This document shows, piece by piece, positions 16,335-25,373 of a stretch of 64,000 nucleotides of DNA (its first letter is position 1; each line of letters opens with the position of its first letter). Location: contig NZ_JALNMJ010000008.1 of the NCBI RefSeq assembly GCF_023156505.1, positions 1 through 64,000 of the forward strand, read 5' to 3'. The notes beneath the pieces were generated by a model that saw only the letters and a list, made by a program, of their open reading frames with translations, did not search any database and was not told the origin of the DNA. A program made the position numbers and the translations under genes. Source of the DNA: Roseibium sediminicola (GTDB lineage: Bacteria; Pseudomonadota; Alphaproteobacteria; Rhizobiales; Stappiaceae).

Positions 16335-16370
16335 AAGAACGGGCGGCCACCGGCCGCCCGTTCTTGTTTT
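16335..16370. terminator. Bidirectional rho-independent terminator
   Basis: A 14-bp perfect stem, AAGAACGGGCGGCC / GGCCGCCCGTTCTT (16335-16348 and 16352-16365), with a 3-base loop, followed by GTTTT. It lies between the convergent LacI-family and BCCT genes. Confidence 0.9.
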
Positions 16371-16388
16371 CCGAGGTGTTGATCCGCG

Positions 16389-18029
16389 TCACCGCGGCTC
16401 GTCCATGAGGCCCTTGATGATGGTGTAGCAGGAAAGAAGCAGCACGATGGTGAACGGGAAGCCCGTCGAAACCGCCATGGCCTGCAGCGCGCCAAGCCCA
16501 CCGCCGAGCAGCAGGGCGATGGCGACCAGTCCCTCGAAGGTGCACCAGAACACGCGCTGGGACACCGGCGCGTCAACCTTGCCGCCCGCAGTGATCGTGT
16601 CGATCACCAGGGAGCCGGAATCCGACGAGGTGACGAAGAACACGATCACCAGGATGATGGCGATGAAAGAGGTGATCGACGCCATGGGCAGATCGGCGAG
16701 CATGCCGAACAGCGACAGTTCCGGGCTGTAGCTGGCGATCACATATTGATGCACCTGGCTGTCGGCACCCTTGGCCAGAACCTGCTCGATGGCGGTGCCG
16801 CCAAAGGCCGTCATCCAGATAACCGAGACGATGGTCGGGATGATCAGCACGCAGACCACGAACTCGCGCACGGTGCGGCCGCGGCTGACCCGGGCAATGA
16901 ACATGCCCACAAACGGCGACCAGGAGATCCACCAGGCCCAGTAGAACGATGTCCAGCCCTGGCGGAATCCGTCATCTTCCCGGCCGAAGGGCATCGACAG
17001 AGGAACGATATCCCGGGCATAGGCGCTGAGGTTGGAGACGAAGTCAGACGCCAGCTGTGCCGTCGGGCCGGCAAAGATGACGAAGACCAGCAGCAGCGCC
17101 GCGATCAGCATGTTGATTTCGGACAGAACCTTGACGCCGCCATCGAGGCCGCGCAGCACCGAGATCAGCGCAATCGCGGTGATGCCGATGATCAGAACGA
17201 TCTGGGCGGTGTTGCCGACGGGGATGCCGAAGACGAAGTTGAGGCCTGCATTGGCCTGCTGGGCGCCGAAGCCGAGCGACGTTGCCAGTCCGAAAAGGGT
17301 GGCGAACACGGCAAGGATGTCGACGATGTGGCCCGGCCAGCCCCAGGTGCGTTCGCCGAAGATCGGATAGAACACCGAGCGCATCGTCAGCGGCAGCCCT
17401 TTGTTGAAGGAGAACAGCGCCAGCGCCAGCGCCACAACGGCATAGATCGCCCAGGGGTGCAGGCCCCAGTGGAAGATCGTGGCCGCCATGCCCACCGCTT
17501 TCGCGGCGGCGACATTTTCCGGGATCAGATTGCCTTCGGCGTCGAACGGTTTTGGAACGCCGATCGGTTCGGAAAAGGCCATGTGATAGACCGGCTCAAG
17601 AACGCCGAAGAACATCAGGCCGATGCCCATGCCGGCGGCGAACAGCATCGCGAACCAGCCGAAATAGGTGTAGTCCGGATCGGCATCCTTGCCGCCGATA
17701 CGGACATTGCCGAGCGGCGTCACGATCAGGGCCAGGCAGACCAGAACGAAGATGTTTCCGGAGATGATGAAGAACCAGTCGAGATTTGATGTCAGCCACT
17801 TGCGCATGGCGTCGAAGACAGGGCCGACCTCCGTCTGAAAGGCAAGGGTCAAGAAGACGAAGGCGACGATGGCCAGTCCCGAGACCAGGAAGACAGGGTT
17901 GTGGATGTCGAGACTGAAGGGACCGACGCTGGTTTCGATATTGTCCTGGCCGATCTCGTATTCGGTGTCGATGATGTTGGCATCCCCTTCAGGATCCGGG
18001 ATGCCCTGGTTGCTTGTGCTGTCGCTCAT
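16389..18029 (-). CDS. BCCT-family (betaine/carnitine/choline) transporter
   Basis: A 546-residue inner-membrane symporter for quaternary ammonium or related compatible solutes, with about 12 helices. Typical segments: FGVLEPVYH near helix 3, WGLHPWAIYAVVALALALFS, and the BCCT signature region WWISWSPFVGMFIARVSRGR. The start ATG at 18029 has AAGGA 7 bases upstream; the 26 residues of the longer frame lie over the Usp-BCCT gap. The upstream universal stress protein gene, 25 bases away on the same strand, forms an operon with it. The exact solute is not determined. Confidence 0.9.
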   Translation of the reverse strand: MSDSTSNQGIPDPEGDANIIDTEYEIGQDNIETSVGPFSLDIHNPVFLVSGLAIVAFVFLTLAFQTEVGPVFDAMRKWLTSNLDWFFIISGNIFVLVCLALIVTPLGNVRIGGKDADPDYTYFGWFAMLFAAGMGIGLMFFGVLEPVYHMAFSEPIGVPKPFDAEGNLIPENVAAAKAVGMAATIFHWGLHPWAIYAVVALALALFSFNKGLPLTMRSVFYPIFGERTWGWPGHIVDILAVFATLFGLATSLGFGAQQANAGLNFVFGIPVGNTAQIVLIIGITAIALISVLRGLDGGVKVLSEINMLIAALLLVFVIFAGPTAQLASDFVSNLSAYARDIVPLSMPFGREDDGFRQGWTSFYWAWWISWSPFVGMFIARVSRGRTVREFVVCVLIIPTIVSVIWMTAFGGTAIEQVLAKGADSQVHQYVIASYSPELSLFGMLADLPMASITSFIAIILVIVFFVTSSDSGSLVIDTITAGGKVDAPVSQRVFWCTFEGLVAIALLLGGGLGALQAMAVSTGFPFTIVLLLSCYTIIKGLMDEPR

Positions 18030-18054
18030 GGCGCGTTCCTTGTGTTCGCGATGA

Positions 18055-18468
18055 TTATCTGACGAGGAAGACCGAGACATCCGCATGGCTTGCGAGACGT
18101 CCGCCATTGGACGGCCAGAGATGATCCGCGATGTTGGGAATGTGCGTCTGCATGACCACCAGATCCGCGCCGGTCTCGTGAACGGCCTTCAGAAGCCCGT
18201 CGTCGAGGTCGATGGACGGATCGTGGGTGAAGACGGCGTGGCCCGAGGCCTGCATACCGAGTTTCGAGCCCTGTTCGGCGGCGAAGGCATCAAGTTTTTT
18301 CCGGAATTCATCCGGCGTGTGTGCCAGGGGACTCGGTGCGGCAGTTGTCACGGCGGCAAAAACCACCGGGATATTGTCCTGCTTCGCCAGATAAGCGCCT
18401 GTCGAAACAGCCTTTTCCAGCTTATCCGCATGACTTAGGTCAATTGGAATGAGTATTTTTTTGAACAA
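18055..18468 (-). CDS. Universal stress protein (UspA family), linked to the BCCT transporter
   Basis: A 137-residue single Usp domain: MFKKILIPIDLSHADKLEKA at the N terminus, ADLVVMQTHIPNIADHLWPSNGGRLASHADVSVFLVR at the C terminus, with a G-(x)n-S/T-like ATP-binding region around NGGRLASHADVSV. The start is TTG at 18468 with GGAGGG 5 bases upstream; extending to 18510 adds residues that include the ribosome site itself. It is first gene of an operon with the BCCT transporter. In Halomonas the Usp protein TeaD modulates the ectoine transporter TeaABC, so a regulatory role on this transporter is plausible. Confidence 0.85.
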   Translation of the reverse strand: MFKKILIPIDLSHADKLEKAVSTGAYLAKQDNIPVVFAAVTTAAPSPLAHTPDEFRKKLDAFAAEQGSKLGMQASGHAVFTHDPSIDLDDGLLKAVHETGADLVVMQTHIPNIADHLWPSNGGRLASHADVSVFLVR

Positions 18469-18799
18469 ATGTCCCTCCCAGGTCTGTTTCGGCAAGAAAT
18501 GACAAGTCAAGCCGGTGAGGTGATCCTGCGGAGAGTTCGCTATTTTAGTTTTGTTTTATGTTCCGATTATTGAAATCACTCCGCCCGACTAACGGTACTG
18601 TTGCATGGAGGGGCGCTTGCGTCAAAAGAACGGCAATATGGTGCTGTCAGGCGACACATGCGCCTGTCAGCACTCGGAATTGAGCTTTGGCTCGGGGTGT
18701 TTGGGGCTATGGGGACTTGGGATTTGGCCTTGATCCGTGCCAAACCCCTTCGGGACGCGACGGATTTCGGTCCCGGGAGCGTCGGAATGTCCTTGGGGG
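18469..18799. other. Intergenic region between usp and copy 2 of the repeat
   Basis: 331 bases without a supportable gene. The left part, near 18540-18590, is AT-rich (TTTTAGTTTTGTTTTATG) and is where the usp-BCCT promoter is expected. A plus-strand frame from 18601 runs straight on into the repeat at 18800 and uses the repeat as its C terminus, so I do not call it. Confidence 0.5.
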
Positions 18800-18966
18800 C
18801 TAGTGTTGTGAATTTGAAATTCGCCTCATTGTTGCAGCGACCATCGAAGCGAATTTCAAATTCGAAAACCACACTAGAAACATATGCTTGCTAGTCACCC
18901 TTTGGAATCTGAAGCTCGTTCCGAGTGTGCCGGGAAATAAGACGAACTTCAGATTCGGGTGACTAG
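18800..18966. repeat. 167-bp paired-hairpin dispersed repeat, copy 2
   Basis: Same length, order and orientation as copy 1: hairpin A at 18800-18877, 13-base spacer, hairpin B at 18891-18966, each bounded by CTAG. It differs from copy 1 at only a handful of positions, mostly near the start of the left arm of A (TGTTGTGAA instead of TGTGGTTGA), in the A loop and in the left arm of B. The right-hand CTAG (18963-18966) provides the TAG stop of the minus-strand diguanylate cyclase gene. Confidence 0.92.
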
Positions 18967-21131
18967 AGAGCCACAGCCCTCTCAGGCTCCCCCACAAAGG
19001 CAACGCACTTGTTGCGGCCCGTGGATTTGGCTTCGTAAAGGGCCGTGTCCGCCTTCTGCATCAGCGTGGAGAACTCGACATCCTCACGGGCGGCGGCAGC
19101 GAGACCCATGCTGCACGTGACCGTCTGATCGACTTGAGCCAGCTGGCATTCCTCGATGATCTTGAGGCGCAGCCGCTCGCAGACAAGCATGGCGTCGTCC
19201 ATGTTGGTGTTGTGAAGGATCATGCAGAATTCCTCGCCGCCGACACGGCCGAAGACATCGACCGCGCGCAGGGCGCCGCCGACGACATCGGAAAACAGCT
19301 TGAGAACCTCATCGCCGGTGGCGTGACCATGCAGGTCGTTGATCTGCTTGAACTTGTCGATGTCCATCATCACAGCGGTGAAGGGGCGCTTGGTCCGGCG
19401 GAAGCGCTGTACTTCCGTGTTGGCACGTTCCAGGAAGGCACGGCGGTTGAGAATCTGGGTGAGGTCGTCGATGCTGGCGACCCGCTCCAGATTGATCTTG
19501 GCATCCATCAGGGCCTGGTGGTCGCGCTGGCGGGCGATTTCGTGCCCGACCCAGTCGGCGAACTGGCGTACGATCTGGATGTCCGACGGCGTGAAGGCAC
19601 GCTTGCGCGAGTCCGGTCCGCTGAAATTGATGGTTCCGTGAACCTCGCCGTCGACCAGCAGCGGCGCGCCGATATAGCTTTCCAGCTTGAAGATCTCGTA
19701 GCAGGGGTGCTTCACGAATTCCGAGTTTTCGGCGCTCGAGGTTGCAAGCGGCTCGTTGGACTTAAGTGTCAAGACACAATAGGTGTCCTCCAGCGGGAAG
19801 GACGTGCCGGGCACGAGTTCGCCCGCGGGGCTGTGCGCGTGGGTGATGGTATAGTGGTCGTCAATCACGTGGCTGATGATGCCAAATGGCAGATCGAAAT
19901 GCTCCGTGCCCAGACGCAGGATTTCGGCGATCTTGTCCTCGTGGCCAAGTTCGCGCGTCGACGTGATCTGATAAAGCTCGGCGAGCGTGCGTTCCGTCTT
20001 CTTGCGGTCGGTGTTGTCCGAGATCAGCACGACAATACCTTCGACTGAGCCGTCCTCGGAAAGGCGCGGATTGCAGTTCATCAGACACTCACGATGAACG
20101 CCGTCGGGAAAATGAAAACTGACTTCCGAGGATACTTTTTTACCTTTCGAGGCCTTTTCGAAGATGGCCCTTACGTTTTCGCGTTCTTTCCACGGCAGGC
20201 GGTCGCGCAGACGGGTGCCGACGAGATTCTCGGGTGCGTCAGCAAACCATTCGCAGCCGGTCTTATTTATGAATACGCAGTACCCGTCCGGATCGACCTC
20301 CGTGATGCTGGCGTCAATGTTGTCTGCCATGAGATGGACATTGCGGTAGGCGTTCTCGGCCTGGGCGCGGGCTTGCTTTAGTTCGGTGATGTCGGCGCGA
20401 ATGCCGGCGATACCACCGTTTCTCGTTCGTCTTTCAGAAACCCGCAGCCAGCGGCCATCGGCAAGATTCTGCTCGAGGACCGCACCGTCCGCTGCATGGT
20501 GGCGGTTCAGTCGGTCGGCGAGCCATTCCTCGTCTGTTTGACCGTCTGTGTCATACTGGTTTCTGTTCAGACCGAAACGCAGGATATCCTCGAACCTGTT
20601 GCCCGGAAACATCGCTGGCGCGGAGTGTGCGTAAATCTCGCGATATTGATCGTTGCAGATGATAAGCCGGTCTTCGCTGTCATACAGCGCAAAGCCTTCG
20701 GTGATGGCTTCAAGCGCGTCTTCCAGCGTGAGCGCGATATCGCTGAGCTTGGATTCCAGCGCTTTCCGCTCGGCCTGGTCGCGGGCAATGAAAAGGAGAC
20801 CGCTCAACTTGTGCTCGGTGTCGAACAATGGCGCGCTGACAACCTCGACGGAGGCGGTCTCTCCGTTGCCAAGCATCAACTCCAGATCATAGGCTCTGCG
20901 GTGGCGTTGATCTGAAGGCGACTTGTAAAGCTCGCCCATATTTTCGAATTGCGTGGGGTCGGTAAAAAAACGTTCGGTGGTCGAGCCGACAAGCTCGTCG
21001 CGACTGGCGCGCAGGAGCTCTTCCATGGCCTTGTTGACGAAGGTGATCGTTCGCTCGGAATTGGTGACAAGCACACATTCGTTGAGGTCGCCGAACGATT
21101 GTTCAAGATCCAGGGTTATGCATTCAGCCAT
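18963..21131 (-). CDS. PAS-GAF diguanylate cyclase (GGDEF)
   Basis: A 722-residue cytoplasmic sensor. The order is PAS (about 10-125), PAS (about 140-260, FALYDSEDRLIICNDQYREIY), PAS (about 270-385, DGYCVFINKTGCEWFAD), GAF (about 400-550, with ESYIGAPLLVDGEVHGTINF) and GGDEF (about 565-715). The active site is GRVGGEEF and an RAVD inhibitory I-site lies 5 residues before it, so c-di-GMP synthesis with product inhibition is expected. There is no EAL domain. The ATG at 21131 follows GGGGA; ATG 21137 and GTG 21149 are alternatives. The TAG stop lies in the CTAG at the end of repeat copy 2. Confidence 0.92.
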   Translation of the reverse strand: MAECITLDLEQSFGDLNECVLVTNSERTITFVNKAMEELLRASRDELVGSTTERFFTDPTQFENMGELYKSPSDQRHRRAYDLELMLGNGETASVEVVSAPLFDTEHKLSGLLFIARDQAERKALESKLSDIALTLEDALEAITEGFALYDSEDRLIICNDQYREIYAHSAPAMFPGNRFEDILRFGLNRNQYDTDGQTDEEWLADRLNRHHAADGAVLEQNLADGRWLRVSERRTRNGGIAGIRADITELKQARAQAENAYRNVHLMADNIDASITEVDPDGYCVFINKTGCEWFADAPENLVGTRLRDRLPWKERENVRAIFEKASKGKKVSSEVSFHFPDGVHRECLMNCNPRLSEDGSVEGIVVLISDNTDRKKTERTLAELYQITSTRELGHEDKIAEILRLGTEHFDLPFGIISHVIDDHYTITHAHSPAGELVPGTSFPLEDTYCVLTLKSNEPLATSSAENSEFVKHPCYEIFKLESYIGAPLLVDGEVHGTINFSGPDSRKRAFTPSDIQIVRQFADWVGHEIARQRDHQALMDAKINLERVASIDDLTQILNRRAFLERANTEVQRFRRTKRPFTAVMMDIDKFKQINDLHGHATGDEVLKLFSDVVGGALRAVDVFGRVGGEEFCMILHNTNMDDAMLVCERLRLKIIEECQLAQVDQTVTCSMGLAAAAREDVEFSTLMQKADTALYEAKSTGRNKCVAFVGEPERAVAL

Positions 21132-21283
21132 TTCCATCCCCGCAGTCACGCCTTTGATCGAGCATCGGATATATTCAAGACAATAAAAGTTTAATAAAAG
21201 GGATACGTAACGGAAGAAACAGGGCGGGAAGCGTCTTTGATCTGATTTTATCTGTCATTGTAATCGTAAATATTACGTAGGGT

Positions 21284-22465
21284 TCATGTCTTGGGGTTTT
21301 CATCAAGAAAATCACCGATGCGCTTGAGGGCTTCTTCAATGTTTTTCGTCGAATTTGCATAGGACAATCTGATGTATCCCTCGCCCAGGACGCCAAAGTC
21401 CGGCCCGCCGATTGTCGCAACACCCGCCTCTTCCAGAAGAGCGGATGCGAGTTCTTTGGATTTCCAGCCGGTGGCCTTGATGTTCGGATAAGCGTAAAAC
21501 GCTCCGAGCGGTGTCCGGCAGCCGACGCCGTCGATGGCGTTGAGGCCGTCGACCGTGACCTGGCGGCGGCCGTCAAACTCACGGACCATGTCCTGAACGG
21601 CTGTCTGCGGCCCGGTGAGTGCGGCAAGGGCACCGTATTGCGCCGGCGCGTTGACGCAGGACCAGGCGTTGACGCCCAGCTTGCGGGCCTTGTCGATCAG
21701 GCTGTCCGGCCACAATGAAAAGCCCATGCGCCAGCCGGTCATGGCGTAGGTCTTTGACCAGCCGTCGAGCAGGATCAGCCTGTCCCTGATGGCTTCGAAG
21801 GTCAGAAGGGAGACGTGCTCTATGCCATCATAGGTCATCTGCGAATAGATTTCGTCGGAGAGGATCGCGACGTCTGGATGGCGCTCAAGCCCCTGGACCA
21901 GCTTTTCGATCTCGGCACGCGGTGTCACACCGCCGGTCGGGTTGGCGGGGGAATTCAGGATCAAAAGCCGGGTTCTGTCAGTGATCAGCGAAAGCGTTTC
22001 TTCGGCCGAAAAGGCAAAGTCGTTCTCCTCGCGGATCGGCACCGGCACGGGAAGGGCGCCGGTGAACTCGATCATCGAGCGATAGATCGGAAATCCCGGG
22101 TCCGGATACAGGATGTCGACGCCCGGTTCGCCGAACATCAGGATCGCCAGGAACATGGTGACCTTGCCGCCCGGAACGATCAGGACATTGTCCGGGTCGG
22201 TTGCGACCCCGTGCCGTGTGTGCAGATCCGCGCTGACCGCCTCGCGCAAGGGCGCGATACCGGTGGCGGGGGTGTAGCCGTGATGGCCGTCCCTGAGCGC
22301 CTTGACCGCCGCCTCGACAATATGTTCCGGGGTTTTGAAATCCGGCTGGCCGATGCCAAGATTGATAATGTCACGGCCCTTTGCCGCGAGTTCCGTTGCC
22401 CGCGCCAGGACAGCGAAGGCGTTTTCCTCGCCGATCCGGTCAAATCCGGCAATCGTGTGCAGCAT
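21284..22465 (-). CDS. Class I/II PLP-dependent aminotransferase
   Basis: A 393-residue aminotransferase of the aspartate aminotransferase superfamily. Visible are [31 protein letters not shown], the PANPTGG loop, [12 protein letters not shown] and the PLP lysine motif [16 protein letters not shown]; a C-terminal arginine anchor follows in [11 protein letters not shown]. The substrate class (aromatic, aspartate or branched-chain) cannot be fixed from this. The start ATG has CAGGAG upstream. It is divergent from the CobW gene, with 210 bases between. Confidence 0.9.
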   Translation of the reverse strand: MLHTIAGFDRIGEENAFAVLARATELAAKGRDIINLGIGQPDFKTPEHIVEAAVKALRDGHHGYTPATGIAPLREAVSADLHTRHGVATDPDNVLIVPGGKVTMFLAILMFGEPGVDILYPDPGFPIYRSMIEFTGALPVPVPIREENDFAFSAEETLSLITDRTRLLILNSPANPTGGVTPRAEIEKLVQGLERHPDVAILSDEIYSQMTYDGIEHVSLLTFEAIRDRLILLDGWSKTYAMTGWRMGFSLWPDSLIDKARKLGVNAWSCVNAPAQYGALAALTGPQTAVQDMVREFDGRRQVTVDGLNAIDGVGCRTPLGAFYAYPNIKATGWKSKELASALLEEAGVATIGGPDFGVLGEGYIRLSYANSTKNIEEALKRIGDFLDENPKT

Positions 22466-22675
22466 GCGGCTCTCCTGCGATGTCTCAAACAGTTTGAAGG
22501 TAAAGCTTGCGCGAAGCTTTTGGAAAGGCGTTCAAGCCGTCTAATGGTTCGCTGGCATGCAAAGCCGGGAAATTTTCCGGCGGCTCTCCCATTGCGCCAT
22601 CGATATGCTTATATTCGCGCCCAAGAGGCCTGCCAGGCAGGCCAGCAAACCACCCTCACGCCAGGAAGTTGCGCA

Positions 22676-23758
22676 ATGACTGCGACCCAGGACGCGCCGG
22701 CCCAGATCCCCGTTACCGTTTTGACGGGTTATCTCGGAGCCGGAAAAACCACTCTTCTCAACCGGATCCTGACCGAAAACCACGGCCAGCGCTATGCGGT
22801 GATCGTCAATGAATTCGGCGAAGTCGGCATCGACAACGATCTTCTGGTCGAATCGGACGAAGAAATCTTCGAGATGAACAATGGCTGCATCTGCTGCACG
22901 GTGCGCGGCGACCTGATCCGCACCGTCCAGAATTTGATGAAGCGCAAGAACGCCTTCGACGCCATCATCGTGGAGACCACCGGTGTGGCGGATCCGGCGC
23001 CGGTCGCCCAGACCTTTTTCATGGATGACGACGTCCGTGCCTCGGCCAAGCTCGACGCCGTCGTCGCTGTCGTCGACGCGCGCCATGTGCTGCAGCGCCT
23101 GGAAGACACCGAGGAAGCCGAGGACCAGGTGGCTTTTGCCGATGTCATCCTGATCAACAAGACCGACCTGGTCAGCGTGGAAGAACTCGCCACCGTCGAA
23201 GCGCGGATCAAGGCGATCAACCCCTATGCCGTGCTTCACCGCAGCGAGCGCTGCGGTGTCGACATCGCCAAGGTGCTCGACCGAGGCGCCTTCGATCTCG
23301 ACCGGATCCTGTCGCTCGACCCGCATTTCCTGGAACATGGCCATCATGAGCAAGAATGCGGTCCGGACTGCGACCATGATCATCACCACCACGATCATGA
23401 CCACGGCCACGATCACCACCATCATCACGGGCACGGGCATCATCACCACGAAGAAGATCCGCATTCGGTGAAGAGCATCTCGCTGAGGGCCGGCGATCTC
23501 AACCCGGACATGTTCTTTCCCTGGATCAACCAGGTCACACAGATCCAGGGACCGAACATCCTGCGCATGAAAGGCATACTGGCTTTCAAGGACGACCCGC
23601 AGCGTTATGTGATCCAGGGCGTGCACATGATCGTCGAAGGCGATCATCAGCGTGACTGGAAGGCGGACGAGCCGCGCGAAAGCCGCCTCGTCTTCATCGG
23701 CCGCGATCTCAACTGGGATGTGCTGAAAGACAGTTTCCAGGCCTGCGCCGCGCAATAG
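22676..23758 (+). CDS. CobW/COG0523 metal-chaperone GTPase with His-rich loop
   Basis: A 360-residue G3E GTPase. N-terminal Walker [12 protein letters not shown] (about residues 18-28), CxCC metal motif in [13 protein letters not shown] (about 69-73), INKTDL guanine-binding motif, then a very His-rich linker (about residues 219-263) and a C-terminal CobW_C domain. Such proteins deliver or manage Zn (some Co); the His-rich loop and CxCC motif bind metal. The ATG at 22676 has AGGAAG 7 bases upstream, which rules out the far longer upstream frame. It is followed by a WD40 gene after 12 bases. Confidence 0.92.
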   Translation: MTATQDAPAQIPVTVLTGYLGAGKTTLLNRILTENHGQRYAVIVNEFGEVGIDNDLLVESDEEIFEMNNGCICCTVRGDLIRTVQNLMKRKNAFDAIIVETTGVADPAPVAQTFFMDDDVRASAKLDAVVAVVDARHVLQRLEDTEEAEDQVAFADVILINKTDLVSVEELATVEARIKAINPYAVLHRSERCGVDIAKVLDRGAFDLDRILSLDPHFLEHGHHEQECGPDCDHDHHHHDHDHGHDHHHHHGHGHHHHEEDPHSVKSISLRAGDLNPDMFFPWINQVTQIQGPNILRMKGILAFKDDPQRYVIQGVHMIVEGDHQRDWKADEPRESRLVFIGRDLNWDVLKDSFQACAAQ

Positions 23759-23770
23759 GGATCGACCGCC

Positions 23771-24748
23771 TTGCCGACAATTGCACCTATCGACGTGGAC
23801 GGCTTCGTCGTCCGCGCCGGCTTCTTGAAAGACAGCGCCTGGTTTGCCACGGGAGAGGGCGAGATCGCCTTTTCCGGGACGGGAGAAACCCGGTGCCGGC
23901 CGCACAAGGCGGGATTGCTCGCTGCGGAATGCACGCATGACGCGACCGGCCTGATCACCTCCGGGGACGATGGCTGCATCTACAGGACTGCGGGAGACGG
24001 ATCTTCCGTACTTGTGGCGGAACGGCCGCGCAAGTGGATCGACCTGATCGCGGCGGGCCCGTCCGGCGCCGTGGCCTTTGCCAGCGGCCGCACCGCCTGG
24101 GTGCGGCTCGGCGACGGCCGCGAGAAGGAATTCGCCCATGAGCGCGCCGTTGGCGGGCTTGCCTTCGCGCCCAAGGGCATGCGCCTGGCGGTTTCCCGCT
24201 ATGACGGCGCGACACTGTGGTGGGCGGGCACCGACGGCGCGCCTGTGGACCTCAGATGGAAGGGCGCCCATCTCGGCGTCAGTTTTTCGCCCGACGGCAA
24301 ATATCTTGTCACGTCCATGCAGGAAAATGCCCTGCATGGTTGGCGGCTTTCCGATAGCCAGGACATGCGCATGACCGGATATCCGGCCAAGGTAAAGTCC
24401 TTCAGCTGGTCGCAAAAGGGCAAGTATCTGGCGACGTCCGGAGCGAATGCCGCCATCCTGTGGCCGTTCTTCGGCAAGACCGGTCCGATGGGCCAGACGC
24501 CGCTGCAACTGGGCACGCGCGGAGACAATCTGGTCAGCGCGGTTGCCTGCCATCCGCAGGAGGAGGTGGTTGCGGTCGGTTATCAGGATGGCATGATCCT
24601 GATGTGCCGGTTTGCCGACAATGCCGAGGTCCTGCTCCGGCGGCCCGGCCAGGGGCCGGTGTCGAGCATGGACTGGGACATGGCGGGCGACCGCCTTGTG
24701 TTTGGCACCGAGGCGGGCGAAGCCGGAATTGTCAGTCTCAGGGACTGA
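23771..24748 (+). CDS. WD40-repeat beta-propeller protein
   Basis: A 325-residue protein made of about seven degenerate WD40-like repeats, for example LLAAECTHDATGLITSGDDGCI, VGGLAFAPKGMRLAVSRYDG, LGVSFSPDGKYLVTSMQEN, VKSFSWSQKGKYLATSGAN and VAVGYQDGMILMCRF. There is no signal peptide, so it is cytosolic. The start is TTG at 23771, 12 bases after cobW, which indicates an operon. The cobW-WD40 pair is a recurrent neighbourhood in Hyphomicrobiales as far as I know; the WD40 protein may be a partner of the GTPase, but its role is unknown. Confidence 0.82.
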   Translation: MPTIAPIDVDGFVVRAGFLKDSAWFATGEGEIAFSGTGETRCRPHKAGLLAAECTHDATGLITSGDDGCIYRTAGDGSSVLVAERPRKWIDLIAAGPSGAVAFASGRTAWVRLGDGREKEFAHERAVGGLAFAPKGMRLAVSRYDGATLWWAGTDGAPVDLRWKGAHLGVSFSPDGKYLVTSMQENALHGWRLSDSQDMRMTGYPAKVKSFSWSQKGKYLATSGANAAILWPFFGKTGPMGQTPLQLGTRGDNLVSAVACHPQEEVVAVGYQDGMILMCRFADNAEVLLRRPGQGPVSSMDWDMAGDRLVFGTEAGEAGIVSLRD

Positions 24749-24773
24749 GTAAAGGGGACGGGAGGAGGGGCGT

Positions 24774-25274
24774 TTGGCGCGGGTGTTGATGCTGATCGTC
24801 ATGCTGATGAGCGGAACGGCCACTTCCCAGTTGCCGGAATTTTCCCAGCAATACCGCCAGCGCCTGGGCGGGGCCATTGACGCGCTGGAGGAGATCCTGG
24901 CGGATTTCAACAGGGACGCGGCGGCGCACGGTCTGAGTTCCGCCGAGGCGATCGCGCGCCAGAAGGCCTCCGAGGACCCTTTCATCCAGGCGCGGGGCAA
25001 CAGCATGATCAATGCCGAAATCCGGTTGAGCCGGCTGAAGCAGCAGCAGAGCGAGCTGGAAACCGCCGGGCCGGTTCAGCGGCTGATGATCTTTGCGCGC
25101 GGCTTCGATCCGCAGTTGGCCCAGGCCACGGCCGAAGATTACGAACCTGCTGTGCCGGTGACAGCGACGGGCTTTGCCGCGGCCGGCATCGGTGCGCTGG
25201 CCGGGCTCCTGGTGATGCGCATCCTGGTCGCCATCGGTCGTCTGGGGCGCAGACGCAAGCCGCGCAACCCGTGA
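24774..25274 (+). CDS. DUF2937-family membrane protein
   Basis: A 166-residue protein: a hydrophobic N-terminal segment, then SQLPEFSQQYRQRLGGAIDALEEILADF, the hallmark of DUF2937, a helical charged middle, and a C-terminal transmembrane helix (about 128-155) followed by a basic tail. The start is TTG at 24774 within a GGAGGAGGGG ribosome site context; GTG at 24783 is an alternative. It is 25 bases after the WD40 gene on the same strand and probably cotranscribed. Function is unknown. Confidence 0.75.
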   Translation: MARVLMLIVMLMSGTATSQLPEFSQQYRQRLGGAIDALEEILADFNRDAAAHGLSSAEAIARQKASEDPFIQARGNSMINAEIRLSRLKQQQSELETAGPVQRLMIFARGFDPQLAQATAEDYEPAVPVTATGFAAAGIGALAGLLVMRILVAIGRLGRRRKPRNP

Positions 25275-25373
25275 GCCGCCCAAACCGTGAGCCATGGTCG
25301 CCGAAGGTCTTTGACGGTCGCGCGAAAAGTACGCTAAGCAAACGTCTCCAAAGTGGTCAGGGAAGGAAGCCGA

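Noticed and set aside
18601-18894. Plus-strand frame of 97 codons upstream of repeat copy 2
   Set aside because: Its C-terminal third is translation of the repeat and the remainder has no ribosome site or recognised motif.
23333-23465. Short repeated CAC/CAT tracts, resembling a repeat array
   Set aside because: They are codons for the His-rich loop of CobW, without regular spacers; not a CRISPR or tandem regulatory array. The same holds for 29856-29935 in NicO.
22541-25012. Minus-strand frame of 823 codons opposite CobW and WD40 genes
   Set aside because: It is antisense to two well-recognised proteins; its His/Val-rich blocks are reverse reading of the CobW His codons.
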